Source: Phenylobacterium sp. (GTDB taxonomy: Bacteria > Pseudomonadota > Alphaproteobacteria > Caulobacterales > Caulobacteraceae). From it: a DNA stretch of 64,000 nucleotides. Shown one piece after another: positions 44,909 to 53,998 of this stretch. Each line of letters begins with the position of its first letter. The stretch's first letter is position 1. The DNA lies in assembly GCA_020401865.1 (NCBI GenBank), contig JADCAS010000004.1:186001-250000 (forward strand), given 5' to 3'. The notes beneath the pieces are model-generated. The model made no database searches. It was not told where the DNA came from and saw only the letters and a list, made by a program, of their open reading frames with translations. Both the position numbers and the translations under genes were made by a program.

Positions 44909-45094
44909 GCCAACCTCCGAAGGCCACGGGCAGCGGGTGGCGGCACTGACGAAGGCGCCATCTGCGCCTGCCGGGAGCTGACCATTTTCCGACCCCAAGG
45001 TTCAGGTGGGCTTCGAAAGCAAACTTATGTGATCTGACAGGCGGCGTCAGCGGGTGTTCACTGTTTCCAGTCGCATGGAAGGAGACCCTGAGTC

Positions 45095-45277
45095 ATGTCC
45101 ATTGACGCCCGCATCCGCGAACTTGACCGCCGGCACCGGTCACTTGAGAGCGAGCTCCGTGACGCCATGGCGCATCCGAGCTCGACGGACAGCGCCATTC
45201 AGGCCATCAAGCGACGAAAGCTCCACATCAAGGAAGAGATCGAGCTGCTCAAGTCGCGGGCGCGTCCCGCAGCTTGA
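45095..45277 (+). CDS. DUF465 (YdcH-type) small coiled-coil protein, second copy
   Basis: 60 residues: MSIDARIRELDRRHRSLESE, then AIQAIKRRKLHIKEEIELLK, a DUF465 helical hairpin. A GAAGGAGA ribosome site precedes. It is convergent with trcR (8 bases between stops) and divergent from its paralogue at 44908. Such tandem or nearby DUF465 pairs next to the DUF1013 regulator are common in alphaproteobacteria. Confidence 0.82.
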   Translation: MSIDARIRELDRRHRSLESELRDAMAHPSSTDSAIQAIKRRKLHIKEEIELLKSRARPAA

Positions 45278-45285
45278 ATCGCTGA

Positions 45286-45918
45286 TCAGTCCTCGTCTTC
45301 AGCTTGCGGCCAGGGTTCGGCCGCAGTTTCGGAGGCGGGCTCCAGGGTCGGACCTTCCGGCTCGACGATGCCCTTGCGGGCGTTGTCCCGGGCGCGCTTT
45401 TCGGCGGCCTTGCGGACGATGTCGTCCAGCTCGAGTTGGGTCGACAGGCCCAGGCTCACCGGGTCCACCGCCTTGATGTTGGCCGAGTTCCAGTGCGTGC
45501 GGTTCCGGACCTGGTCGATGGTGGCCTTGGTGGTGCCGAGGAGGCGCGAGATCTGCGCGTCCGAGACCTCGGGGTGATTCCGCACGAACCAGGCGATGGC
45601 GTCCGGGCGGTCCTGGCGACGGGAGACCGGCGTGTAGCGCGGCGCCTTCTTCGTCGGCTTCAGGTGTTCGGCGTGACGGCTCTTCAGCGCCGTCATCCGG
45701 CGCTTCGGGTCCTGCTGGGCGGCGTCGATCTCCTCGCGGGACAGCTGGCCGTTGGCGATCGGGTCGGCGCCGCGAATATCGCGCGCGACCTCGCCGTCGG
45801 CGATGCCCTTCACCTCCAGGGGGTGGAGGCCGCAGAAATCCGCGATCTGCTCGAAGGTCAGGGAGGTGTTGTCGACCAGCCAGACAGCGGTCGCCTTCGG
45901 CATCAGAATGTCGGCCAT
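45286..45918 (-). CDS. trcR: Cell-cycle transcriptional regulator TrcR (DUF1013)
   Basis: 210 residues, MADILMPKATAVWLVDNTSL followed by TFEQIADFCGLHPLEVKGIA. The central part (RPDAIAWFVRNHPEVSDAQI, SRLLGTTKATIDQVR) is helix-turn-helix-like. DUF1013/TrcR is a conserved alphaproteobacterial regulator linked to RNA polymerase and cell-cycle genes. The acidic C-terminus (EPWPQAEDED) is low complexity. It is the clearest lineage marker in the window. Confidence 0.9.
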   Translation of the reverse strand: MADILMPKATAVWLVDNTSLTFEQIADFCGLHPLEVKGIADGEVARDIRGADPIANGQLSREEIDAAQQDPKRRMTALKSRHAEHLKPTKKAPRYTPVSRRQDRPDAIAWFVRNHPEVSDAQISRLLGTTKATIDQVRNRTHWNSANIKAVDPVSLGLSTQLELDDIVRKAAEKRARDNARKGIVEPEGPTLEPASETAAEPWPQAEDED

Positions 45919-46000
45919 GTCGGTCTCCTGAAATGACGGCGCCCGACCTTTCGGCCGGGCGCTGCGTAAAGCGCGGGTCTTATACGCCGGAATCCCGGTA

Positions 46001-47146
46001 TCAGTCGAGGGGGCGGCGCTCCAGGATCCGCAGACCGTATCCGGCTGATCCGGGAAGCACTGTGGCGGAATTGGTCAGCAGGACCATATCGCGAACGCCG
46101 AGGTCAATCAGGATCTGGGCGCCGACCCCGTAATCCCTCAGCACATTCGCTCCATGATCCACCGCCGGGTCCGCCCCGTAGCGCTCGGACAGCCAGGCCG
46201 GATTGGAGTCGCTGATGAAGACCGCGACGCCGGGAGCGTCACTGGCGGCGAGGGTCTCCAGGGCTTTTCGGACATGGCCCGACCGCGCGCCGCCGGCCCC
46301 GATGACATCCGCCGCCAGGTCCAGGCGGTGCATCCGCACCAGGGTGGGCCGGTCCGGTTCGATCCGGCCCCGGGTCAGCACCATGTGCTCGGTGCGGTCC
46401 AGGATGTTGCGGTAGATCACCATCCGGAACCGGCCGCCGAAGGCGCTCTCGACCGGAGTCTCAAGGACGCGCTCCACCTGCCGCTCGGTCCGTCGGCGGT
46501 AGGCGATGAGGTCGGCGATGGTGCCGATCTTCAGGCCGTGGGTCTGGGCGAAGGCGATCAGGTCCGGCAGGCGGGCCATGGACCCGTCGTCCTTCATGAT
46601 CTCGCAGATGACCCCCGCCGGGTTGAGGCCGGCCAGCCGGGAGATGTCCACCGCGGCCTCGGTGTGACCCGCCCGGACCAGAACGCCACCGTCCCGCGCG
46701 ACCAGCGGGAAGACATGCCCCGGGGAGACAATCTCGTCGGCGCCCTTGGTGGGGTCCACCGCCACGGCGATGGTATGGGCCCGGTCATGGGCGGAAATGC
46801 CCGTGGTGACGCCCTCACGGGCCTCGATGGACACCGTAAAGGCGGTGCCGTGCCCGGACTGGTTGTCCACCGCCATGGGGGGCAGGCGCAGCTGGCGGGC
46901 CCGGTCCCCGGTGATCGACAGACAGATCAGGCCGCGGGCGTGCTTGGCCATGAAGTTGATCTGCTCGGGCGTGGCGAACTGGGCGGGGATGATGACATCG
47001 CCCTCGTTCTCCCGGTCCTCGGCGTCCACCAGGATGTAGGGACGGCCATTGCGGGCGTCCTCGATGATGTCCTCGATCGGGCTGATCGCAGACACGTCGC
47101 CCTCCGAAGGCTTGGGGGAGTCGGTGACGAGGTAGGGACGCTTCAT
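46001..47146 (-). CDS. ribB: 3,4-dihydroxy-2-butanone 4-phosphate synthase with a decayed GTP cyclohydrolase II domain
   Basis: 381 residues, RibBA layout. The DHBP-synthase half (residues about 20-220) is intact: LVDAEDRENEGDVIIPAQ, GISAHDRAHTIAV, SPGHVFPLVARDGGVLVRAG, HTEAAVD. The second half corresponds to RibA but lacks all three zinc Cys residues: the site that should read VRVHSECLTGD...RCDC is VRMHRLDLAAD with no Cys anywhere after residue 181. So only the ribulose-5-phosphate step of riboflavin synthesis is likely. Such one-sided RibBA proteins are known in alphaproteobacteria. The start overlaps the FMN-reductase stop. No FMN riboswitch was found upstream. Confidence 0.92.
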   Translation of the reverse strand: MKRPYLVTDSPKPSEGDVSAISPIEDIIEDARNGRPYILVDAEDRENEGDVIIPAQFATPEQINFMAKHARGLICLSITGDRARQLRLPPMAVDNQSGHGTAFTVSIEAREGVTTGISAHDRAHTIAVAVDPTKGADEIVSPGHVFPLVARDGGVLVRAGHTEAAVDISRLAGLNPAGVICEIMKDDGSMARLPDLIAFAQTHGLKIGTIADLIAYRRRTERQVERVLETPVESAFGGRFRMVIYRNILDRTEHMVLTRGRIEPDRPTLVRMHRLDLAADVIGAGGARSGHVRKALETLAASDAPGVAVFISDSNPAWLSERYGADPAVDHGANVLRDYGVGAQILIDLGVRDMVLLTNSATVLPGSAGYGLRILERRPLD

Positions 47147-47721
47147 GACTGCAACCTCATTTTCGCAAACTGGACCACCTGGCCGGCGACGGTGTCGAGC
47201 TGCCAGGCGTCACGGTCCTCCAGGGGCCGTCCATCCGGCCCGAAGGAGGCCGAACTGACGCTCATCGCCGCGCCGAAGGGGGTCGGCCAACCGCGCATGG
47301 CGTGGACGATGGAGCGCACGGCGGTCAGGGTGGTGCCCGCCGCCTGCGACCCCGCCGCCGTTACGATGACGCCGACCGCCCGGTCGGTGAAGTAGGGACG
47401 CGCATCCTCCCGGAGAAGCTCCAGCGTATCCAGGGCGTTCTTCATCACCCCGGACAGGGAGCCGTGATAGCCCGGCGTCGCCAGGATCAGCCCGTCGGCG
47501 CTACGGACGAGCTCGGCCAGTTCTGACTGGCGGGCCGTCGGGCCGCCAGGCCGGGGGTCGTAGATGGGAAGTTCGGCCAGGAAGGCGCCGCCGATCAGGC
47601 GTGTCCGGGCGCCCTGGGCCTCCGCCGTCGCCAGGGCGGCGCAGAGCGCGCGCTCGGTCGAGGACCCCTCCCGGGTGGTGCCGCCCAGGCCGACGATAAG
47701 GGGGGCGGAGGCGTCAGTCAT
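47143..47721 (-). CDS. NADPH-dependent FMN reductase
   Basis: 192 residues, flavodoxin-like fold. The FMN phosphate loop is GLGGTTREGSSTERAL, and ILATPGYHGSLSGVMKNALD is the family signature (PxYxxSxxGxLKNxLD). It overlaps both the acyl-CoA synthetase stop and the ribB start by four bases, so the three genes are one operon. It could supply reduced FMN to a monooxygenase. Partner unknown. Confidence 0.87.
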   Translation of the reverse strand: MTDASAPLIVGLGGTTREGSSTERALCAALATAEAQGARTRLIGGAFLAELPIYDPRPGGPTARQSELAELVRSADGLILATPGYHGSLSGVMKNALDTLELLREDARPYFTDRAVGVIVTAAGSQAAGTTLTAVRSIVHAMRGWPTPFGAAMSVSSASFGPDGRPLEDRDAWQLDTVAGQVVQFAKMRLQS

Positions 47722-49472
47722 GAACGCGCCTCGAACACCGACTTCAGCTCGGTCTTCAGGATCTTGCCGTTGGCGTTACGCGGCAGGGGCTCGGGCCAGA
47801 ACCGGATCTCCACGGGGACCTTGAAGGCGGCGAGACGCTCGCGCACCCATTGCTTCAATTCAGCTTCGCCGGCGGTCCCGCCGGGCTTCAGATGCACCAC
47901 GGCGGCGGGCTCCTCTCCAAGGGTCTTGTGGGGAACTCCGACCAGGGCGGCGTCCATCACATCCGGATGGTCGTAGAGCACGTTCTCGACCTCGACGCAG
48001 TAGATGTTCTCGCCGCCGCGGATCAGCATGTCCTTGGCCCGGTCGACGATGAAGAGGAAACCCTCCTCGTCCAGCCGCGCCAGGTCGCCGGTGCGCAGCC
48101 AGCCTTCCCGGAAGGATTCGGCCGTGGCTTCGGGCTTGTTCCAGTAGAGCTTCACCACCTGCGGGCCCTTGACCCAGAGCTCCCCCACCTGACCGACGGG
48201 CAGCAGGGTGACGCCGTCGGCGGGATCCCGGATCTGCATGTCGCCGACGGGCGCGGCGGGGCCGGCGCTGTCGGGCCGGGCCTCATAGTCCTTGCCGGTG
48301 TGGCTGGTGAAGGTTGCGGTGGTCTCGGTCATGCCCCAGCCGTTGCCGGGCGCCGAGCCCGGGAAGACCTCGACGATCCGTCGGACCAGCTCCGGCGCCG
48401 AGGGCGCGCCGCCATAGGAGACCGAAACCAGGGAGGACAGGTCGTACTTCGCCCGGGCCGGGTGCTCGATGAGCTGCCAGGCGATGGTGGGCACGCCGCC
48501 GGTGGCGTCGATGCGCTCGCGCTCGATGAGCTGCATGGCCTGCTCGGCCTCCCAGCGGCGCATGAGAACGATCTTGCCGCCGGCGTTCATGGTCGGGCCG
48601 AGGGTCGCCGACAGACCGGTCGCATGGAAGAGGGGCACCACCAGGAGGGAGCTGCGCTGCGGCAGCTTGTGCGGGTCGCTCTCGGGCAGGGGCTGCCCGG
48701 CCCGCAGGAAGTTCCGCGCCGCGGCGATGCCGCTCGTCAGGACGTTGCAGGTCATGTTGCGGTGCGTGCCCAGGGCGCCCTTGGGCCGGCCCGTGGTCCC
48801 GGAGGTGTAGAGGATGGTGGCGTCGTCGTCGGGATCAATGGTGACGTCCGGAAGCGGCAGGTCCGGAAGGGCCTTCCACCTGTTGACCACCCCGATCACC
48901 GTCTCGAGTCGGCGCACGCGGCCCGACGCCTCGACCCCTTCGGGCAGGCGGGCGACGTAGACGCGCTCCAGGTCCGTCAACCCCTCCAGGTGGGGGGCGA
49001 TGCGCTCCAGCCGTTCGTCGTCGACGATGGCGATCCGGGTCCCGGAGTCGGCCAGGCCGTACTCAAGCTCCGGCCCGGTCCACCAGCCGTTCAGGGGCGT
49101 GACGATCGCCCCCGCCAGGACGCCCGCGTAGAAGGCCACCGGCCACTCCGGCAGGTTGCGCATGATGACCGCCACCCGGTCGCCCTTGCGCACGCCGTCT
49201 GCCTGCAGCTGGCGGGCCAGGGTGATGGCGGCGCGGGCGAAGGCCTCATAGGTCGCCCGGTCGTCCTCGTAGACCAGAAACTCCCGCGCGCCGAAGGCCC
49301 GGGCGTTCAGGAAGATGTCGCGCAGGGTCGGCGGGGCGTTCCTCCAGACCCGCTGGGTCACGCCGCGGATCATCTTCTCCTCCATCTCGAAGCGCTGGCC
49401 GGGCGCCGTCAGACGCGCATGCGCCTCGGCGATCGACATGACAGGCCATTCGGGGGGGGAGTCTGACGTCAT
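47718..49472 (-). CDS. Class I adenylate-forming acyl-CoA synthetase
   Basis: 584 residues, full length for a fatty acid-CoA ligase. Motifs: ATILYTSGTTGRPKGALGTH (P-loop-like AMP motif), GWGMTETTATFTSHTGKDYE, GWLRTGDLARLDEEGFLFIV, DRAKDMLIRGGENIYCVEVE, and PRNANGKILKTELK with the C-terminal catalytic Lys. Substrate not clear; near an acyl-CoA dehydrogenase, so fatty or aromatic acid breakdown is likely. Start at 49472 is moderately supported; an in-frame Met lies 11 codons later. Confidence 0.9.
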   Translation of the reverse strand: MTSDSPPEWPVMSIAEAHARLTAPGQRFEMEEKMIRGVTQRVWRNAPPTLRDIFLNARAFGAREFLVYEDDRATYEAFARAAITLARQLQADGVRKGDRVAVIMRNLPEWPVAFYAGVLAGAIVTPLNGWWTGPELEYGLADSGTRIAIVDDERLERIAPHLEGLTDLERVYVARLPEGVEASGRVRRLETVIGVVNRWKALPDLPLPDVTIDPDDDATILYTSGTTGRPKGALGTHRNMTCNVLTSGIAAARNFLRAGQPLPESDPHKLPQRSSLLVVPLFHATGLSATLGPTMNAGGKIVLMRRWEAEQAMQLIERERIDATGGVPTIAWQLIEHPARAKYDLSSLVSVSYGGAPSAPELVRRIVEVFPGSAPGNGWGMTETTATFTSHTGKDYEARPDSAGPAAPVGDMQIRDPADGVTLLPVGQVGELWVKGPQVVKLYWNKPEATAESFREGWLRTGDLARLDEEGFLFIVDRAKDMLIRGGENIYCVEVENVLYDHPDVMDAALVGVPHKTLGEEPAAVVHLKPGGTAGEAELKQWVRERLAAFKVPVEIRFWPEPLPRNANGKILKTELKSVFEARS

Positions 49473-49537
49473 CTGGAAACCCTGGGAAAAGCGTACTGGC
49501 GAGGACCCTGAGGGCCTGACGCCGCGGCGATCAAGTC

Positions 49538-49570
49538 AAAACGGAAGGGGGCGCCCCGCAGGACGCCCCC
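49538..49570 (-). terminator. Rho-independent terminator after the acyl-CoA dehydrogenase gene
   Basis: On the minus strand GGGGGCG (49564-49570) pairs with CGCCCCC (49547-49553) around a ten-base loop, followed by TTCCGTTTT. It lies 23 bases after the dehydrogenase stop and before the synthetase start. Confidence 0.7.
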
Positions 49571-49592
49571 TGGATTGAAGCCCGCCGCCGGC

Positions 49593-50921
49593 TCAGGCCG
49601 AGGCGGCGTCCCGGGCCCGGCGGGCGTACTCTTCCTTCATCTCCGCCAGCTCCTTGGAGAACTTCTCCTGGGCTTCCTCGCGGAGGCGGGGGATGTGGTA
49701 CTTGGGGAAGAGGTCGTTGTCGGGCCGGTAGTCCTTGAGGACCTGCTTGGCCAGGGTGACCTTGTGCACCTCGGTCGGGCCGTCGGCGATGCCCATCACC
49801 AGCGAGCTGGTGACCATGTGCATGAAGGGCATTTCGTTCGAGACGCCCAGGGCGCCGTGCAGGTGGGCGGCCTTGGTGGCGATGTCGTTGTAGACCTTGG
49901 GCATGGCCACCTTGATGGCGGCGATGTCCTTGCGGACCCTGTTGTAGTCCTTGTGCTTGTCGATCAGCCAGGCCGTCCTCAGCACCAGGAGGCGGAAGCT
50001 CTCCAGGGCGATCCAGGAGTCGGCGATCTGTTCCTGGACCATCTGCAGGTCGGCGAGACGCCCGTCCCGGGTGGTGCGCGAGACCGCCCGCTGGCACATC
50101 AGGTCCAGGGCGTGCTTGCAGGCGCCGACGGTGCGCATGGCGTGGTGCACCCGCCCCCCTCCCAGGCGGACCTGGGCGATGACGAAGGCCGCGCCGCGCT
50201 CGCCCAGCAGGGCGTCGTAGGGGACGCGGACGTCCTTGTACTCCACATAGCCCTCGTTGCCGCCGCCGATCTCGCCGCCTGCGCCAACGGCGACATTGCG
50301 GATGATCCGGACACCGGGGGTGTCGGTGGGCACCAGGAAGATGGAGGTGCGGCGGTAGGGGTCCTTCGCATCCGGGTCGGTGACGGCGTAGACGACCAGG
50401 ACCTTCGCCCAGCGGGCGTTGGTCGAGTACCACTTCTCGCCATTGATGACCCACTCATCACCATCGAGGACGGCGCGGGTGCGGAAGGTCAGGGGATCGG
50501 AGCCGCCGGTCGGCTCGGACATGGAGAAGGCCGAGCGGATCTCGCCGTTCAGGAGCGGCCAGAGATACTGCTCCTTCTGCTTGTCGGTGCCGTAGTGGGC
50601 GATGATCTCGGCATTGCCGGTGTCCGGCGCCTGGCAGCCGAAGATGGTGGGGGCCAGACCGTTGCGGCCGAGCTTCTCGTTCATCAGGCCCAGCTTCAGC
50701 TGGCCATAGCCCTGGCCGCCGAGTTCGGGGCCGAGGTGACAGGCCCAAAGGCCCTGGGCCTTCACCTTGTCCTGCAGGGGCTTGATAAACTTCTCGCGGC
50801 CCAGGGGGCCATGGGCGGCCATGCCCAGGTGGCTGAGGGGTTCGACCTCCTCGCGCATGAAGTCCTCGATCCAGTCGAGCTTCTTCTGGAATTCAGGATC
50901 GGTCTCGAAGTCCCAAGCCAT
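49593..50921 (-). CDS. Acyl-CoA dehydrogenase (ACAD11/long-chain type)
   Basis: 442 residues. FAD/acyl-CoA fold with FGCQAPDTGNAEIIAHYGTD, the FAD-binding SAFSMSEPTGGSDPLTFRTR, WYSTNARWAKVLVVYAVTD, GGGRVHHAMRTVGACKHALD and the C-terminal HLHGALGVSNEMPFMHMVTS. It oxidises acyl-CoA to the enoyl form, with electrons passing to electron-transfer flavoprotein. The start MAWDFETDPE at 50921 has GGAGGAA upstream. Divergent from the serine hydrolase gene. Confidence 0.92.
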   Translation of the reverse strand: MAWDFETDPEFQKKLDWIEDFMREEVEPLSHLGMAAHGPLGREKFIKPLQDKVKAQGLWACHLGPELGGQGYGQLKLGLMNEKLGRNGLAPTIFGCQAPDTGNAEIIAHYGTDKQKEQYLWPLLNGEIRSAFSMSEPTGGSDPLTFRTRAVLDGDEWVINGEKWYSTNARWAKVLVVYAVTDPDAKDPYRRTSIFLVPTDTPGVRIIRNVAVGAGGEIGGGNEGYVEYKDVRVPYDALLGERGAAFVIAQVRLGGGRVHHAMRTVGACKHALDLMCQRAVSRTTRDGRLADLQMVQEQIADSWIALESFRLLVLRTAWLIDKHKDYNRVRKDIAAIKVAMPKVYNDIATKAAHLHGALGVSNEMPFMHMVTSSLVMGIADGPTEVHKVTLAKQVLKDYRPDNDLFPKYHIPRLREEAQEKFSKELAEMKEEYARRARDAASA

Positions 50922-51058
50922 ATCGTTCCTCCCGGCCGCGCGGCGGCATACTGTTTGTTCAACTATCGGGCCGACGGGCCGAATGCGCAACGCCGGCCTT
51001 TGCGAAAAGGGGCCCGGCGCCGCAAGGTCTGCGCAGACTGCAAAGGCAAGGAAACGCC

Positions 51059-52276
51059 ATGACCCGCCCGCAAGCCCTCGGCTTCTCCCCCGCCCGACTG
51101 GCCCGTATCGACCGGTTTCTGGAGGAAAAGTACCTGGCGAGCGGGCGACTGCCGTTCGTCCATCTCCAGGTCACGAGAGGCGGCGAACGGGTCCACGAGA
51201 CCGTCCAGGGCCTGGCGGACCGCGAGCGCGGCCGCGCCGCCACGCGCGAAGACGTGCATCGCATCTATTCCATGACCAAGCCGATCACGAGTCTCGCCTT
51301 CATGATGCTGGTGGAGGAGGGCAAGGTCGCCCTGGACGACCCGGTCTCGCGCTTCATTCCCGAGTGGAAGGACCTGGCGGTCTTCTCCGCCGGGACTGGC
51401 CCCTACCTGACGACCCCGCCGGCGCGGCCCATGCAGATGGTCGACCTGCTGCGCCACACCTCCGGCCTGACCTATGGCTTCCAGACCCGGACCAATGTGG
51501 ACGCCGCCTACCGCAAGCTGAAGATCGCCGACGCCCATGGGCCCCTCGACATGCCGGGCTTCGTCGACACCCTGGCCCGCCTGCCGCTGGAGTTCTCGCC
51601 CGGCGAGGCCTGGAACTATTCGGTCTCCACCGATGTGCTGGGCGTCCTGGTCGAGCGGATCTCCGGCCAGCGGTTCCAGGACTTCCTCGCCGAGCGCATT
51701 CTGGCGCCTCTCGGCATGACAGAGACCGGCTTCAGCGTCCGCGCAGACCAGGCCAAGAGGTTCAGCGCCTGTTACGCGCCCACGCCGGAAGGCGGCCTGA
51801 CCCTGCAGGACGATCCGGTGACCAGCGCCTACCACCAGACGCCGCGTTTCCACTCCGGCGGCGGCGGTCTGGTCTCCACGGCGGACGACTACATGAAGTT
51901 CTGCCGGATGCTGGTGAACCAAGGGGAGCTAAACGGCCACAGGCTGATCGCGCCGGCGACCCTTCGCCTGATGGCGTCCAACCACCTGCCCGGCGGCCAG
52001 GACCTGACCATGCTGTCGAGGTCGCTGTTCTCGGAGGCGACCAACGCCGGGGTCGGGTTCGGCCTGGGCTTTGCGGTCACCTTCGACCCGGTCCGGGCCA
52101 TGTTGACCTCGAGCCCGGGGGAGTACTACTGGGGCGGCGCAGCCTCCACCGCCTTCTGGATCGATCCGGTCAAGGACATCGCCGTCGTCTTCCTCACCCA
52201 GCTCATGGGATCGTCCACCTACCCCATCCGGCGGGAGCTCCGGACCCTGGTCTACGCCGCGCTGATGGAGCCCTGA
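51059..52276 (+). CDS. Serine hydrolase of the beta-lactamase/EstB family
   Basis: 405 residues. The nucleophile motif is SMTK (Ser71, Lys74) after VHRIY; WNYSVSTDVLGVLVERISGQ holds the Tyr-x-Ser motif, and FHSGGGGLVSTADDYMKF follows. No signal peptide, so cytoplasmic, unlike true class C beta-lactamases; EstB-type esterases are similar. Substrate unknown. It is convergent with the MATE gene and divergent from acyl-CoA dehydrogenase. Confidence 0.87.
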   Translation: MTRPQALGFSPARLARIDRFLEEKYLASGRLPFVHLQVTRGGERVHETVQGLADRERGRAATREDVHRIYSMTKPITSLAFMMLVEEGKVALDDPVSRFIPEWKDLAVFSAGTGPYLTTPPARPMQMVDLLRHTSGLTYGFQTRTNVDAAYRKLKIADAHGPLDMPGFVDTLARLPLEFSPGEAWNYSVSTDVLGVLVERISGQRFQDFLAERILAPLGMTETGFSVRADQAKRFSACYAPTPEGGLTLQDDPVTSAYHQTPRFHSGGGGLVSTADDYMKFCRMLVNQGELNGHRLIAPATLRLMASNHLPGGQDLTMLSRSLFSEATNAGVGFGLGFAVTFDPVRAMLTSSPGEYYWGGAASTAFWIDPVKDIAVVFLTQLMGSSTYPIRRELRTLVYAALMEP

Positions 52277-52283
52277 TCGGGGC

Positions 52284-53834
52284 TCAGGGGGTGTCCACCC
52301 GAGGCGGGGCGGGCGCCATGGCCGGCGCAGGTTCCACGCCTCGCGGGGCGAAGGCGGCGAGCAGGCTGGACTTCCGCCAGTTGCCCCACCGATACCAGGC
52401 GAAGGCGAGGAGGCAGGAGGCGATCGAGCCCACAGGGAAGCTGATCCAGACGGCGTCGGCGCCCAGGGCGGGCTGGAGCAGGCTGGCCACCGGGATGCGG
52501 ATGCCCCACATGGCGATGATCATCGAGATCAGCGGCGGCCAGACCGAGCCGGTGGCCCGCACGATGCCCGACAGGATGAAGCTCATGCCGAAGGGAATGA
52601 AGCCCCAGAGGACGAAGTAGTTGATGTGCTGGGCGATGGGAATGGATGGGCTGCCCTCCGGCAGGAAGAGGCGCGGCGCCAGGGGACCGGCAATATAGAT
52701 CAGCAGGATCGGCAGGGCGCTCAGGAGAACGGAGTACCCGATACCCGTCCGGGCCACCCGGTCGACCCGGTCCATGCGCCCCGCCCCGACGTTCTGCGCC
52801 GCCATGGATGAGACCGCCATGCCCAGCGCCATGGCCGGCATCTGCACATAGGCCCACATCTGCATGGCCACGCCGTAGGCCGCCGCCGTGGTCGACCCGT
52901 AGCTGTTGACGAAGCTCGTCATGGTCAGGGCCGCAAAGGACATGATGAACATCTGCAGGCCCATGGGCAGGCCCTTCATGACCAGGGTGCGGATGATGGA
53001 GAGGTCCGGGATCAGGTAGCCGAACTCCCCGGGACGGGGGATCAGGATCGAATCCCTGCGGTGCAGCCAGAACATGATCGCCGCAAGGGTCAGGCCCTGG
53101 CAGATCAGGGTGGCCGAGGCGGAGCCGGCGATGCCCATCCGGGGAAAGGGTCCGAAGCCGGTGATCAGCATCGGATTGAGAACCACCTCCATGGAGATGG
53201 CCAGGAGGGCGAAATAGAAGGGCGTCCGCGAGTCCCCCGTCCCCCTCTGCGCCATCTGCACGAAGGAGAAGAAGTACATGATGGGGATCGCCATGAAGAT
53301 GACCCGCAGGTAGGTCGTGGCGTCCGCCCGGGCGTCCGCCGGCGTGCCCATGGCGGCGAGGATTCCCGGCGTGGCCAGGTAGCCCGTGAGTCCGACCATC
53401 AGAGAGATGGCCAGGAAGAAGATGATGCAGGTGCCGACGACCCGCTTGGCAAGGTCGCGGTCGCCTGATCCGATCGCCTGCCCGATCAACAGGTTGGCGG
53501 ACATGGACACGCCGAACATGGCCCCCATCATCAGGAAGAAGACCTGGTTGGCGTTGGTGGTCGCCGTCAGGGCGGCGGGGCCGAGCACATGGCTGACCCA
53601 GAAGGCGTTGGAGGTGCCGCTGAGGGACTGGAGGATGTTTGTGCCCAGGACCGGCAGGGCGAAGGTCACGAGGGTGGGTCCGATGGGTCCTGTCGTCAGG
53701 TCTGGCATTCCCGGGCGCCGGCCGGGGCCGCCGGGGCCGAAGCCACCCGGACCGCCCGGACCTCCGGGACCGCGGGGCGGACCGCCGCCGAACCCGCCCG
53801 TGGGGCCTTCGCGCCTGACGACCGCCGCCTCCAT
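52284..53834 (-). CDS. MATE-family efflux transporter with glycine/proline-rich N-terminus
   Basis: 516 residues, 12 predicted helices in two MATE repeats: GPTLVTFALPVLGTNILQSL, ANLLIGQAIGSGDRDLAKRV, PIMYFFSFVQMAQRGTGDSR, MSSMAAQNVGAGRMDRVDRV and YFVLWGFIPFGMSFILSGIV. It exports drugs or metabolites against H+ or Na+. The first 40 residues before the first helix are unusual, with repeating Pro-Gly-Gly units (GGPPRGPGGPGGPGGFGPGG). The start MEAAVVRREG at 53834 was chosen over a longer frame. Divergent from rfbB. Confidence 0.9.
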   Translation of the reverse strand: MEAAVVRREGPTGGFGGGPPRGPGGPGGPGGFGPGGPGRRPGMPDLTTGPIGPTLVTFALPVLGTNILQSLSGTSNAFWVSHVLGPAALTATTNANQVFFLMMGAMFGVSMSANLLIGQAIGSGDRDLAKRVVGTCIIFFLAISLMVGLTGYLATPGILAAMGTPADARADATTYLRVIFMAIPIMYFFSFVQMAQRGTGDSRTPFYFALLAISMEVVLNPMLITGFGPFPRMGIAGSASATLICQGLTLAAIMFWLHRRDSILIPRPGEFGYLIPDLSIIRTLVMKGLPMGLQMFIMSFAALTMTSFVNSYGSTTAAAYGVAMQMWAYVQMPAMALGMAVSSMAAQNVGAGRMDRVDRVARTGIGYSVLLSALPILLIYIAGPLAPRLFLPEGSPSIPIAQHINYFVLWGFIPFGMSFILSGIVRATGSVWPPLISMIIAMWGIRIPVASLLQPALGADAVWISFPVGSIASCLLAFAWYRWGNWRKSSLLAAFAPRGVEPAPAMAPAPPRVDTP

Positions 53835-53998
53835 GTCCTGGATCTTCCCCGATCTGAGGGCCTGTCTCCTGAGGGGCGACCCTTGCTGCGAGTCCACTGT
53901 AGGCCCCGGCGGCGGGCGTCTCAACCCGCCGGGCGGATTCCCTTGACGGTCGAACTCCGCTAGGACGTCAGCCAAGGCATGGGAGGGCAGGTTTCCAG

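Noticed and set aside
47147..47300. FMN riboswitch upstream of ribB
   Set aside because: The region is coding sequence of the FMN reductase, which overlaps ribB, and no RFN-like structure was seen.
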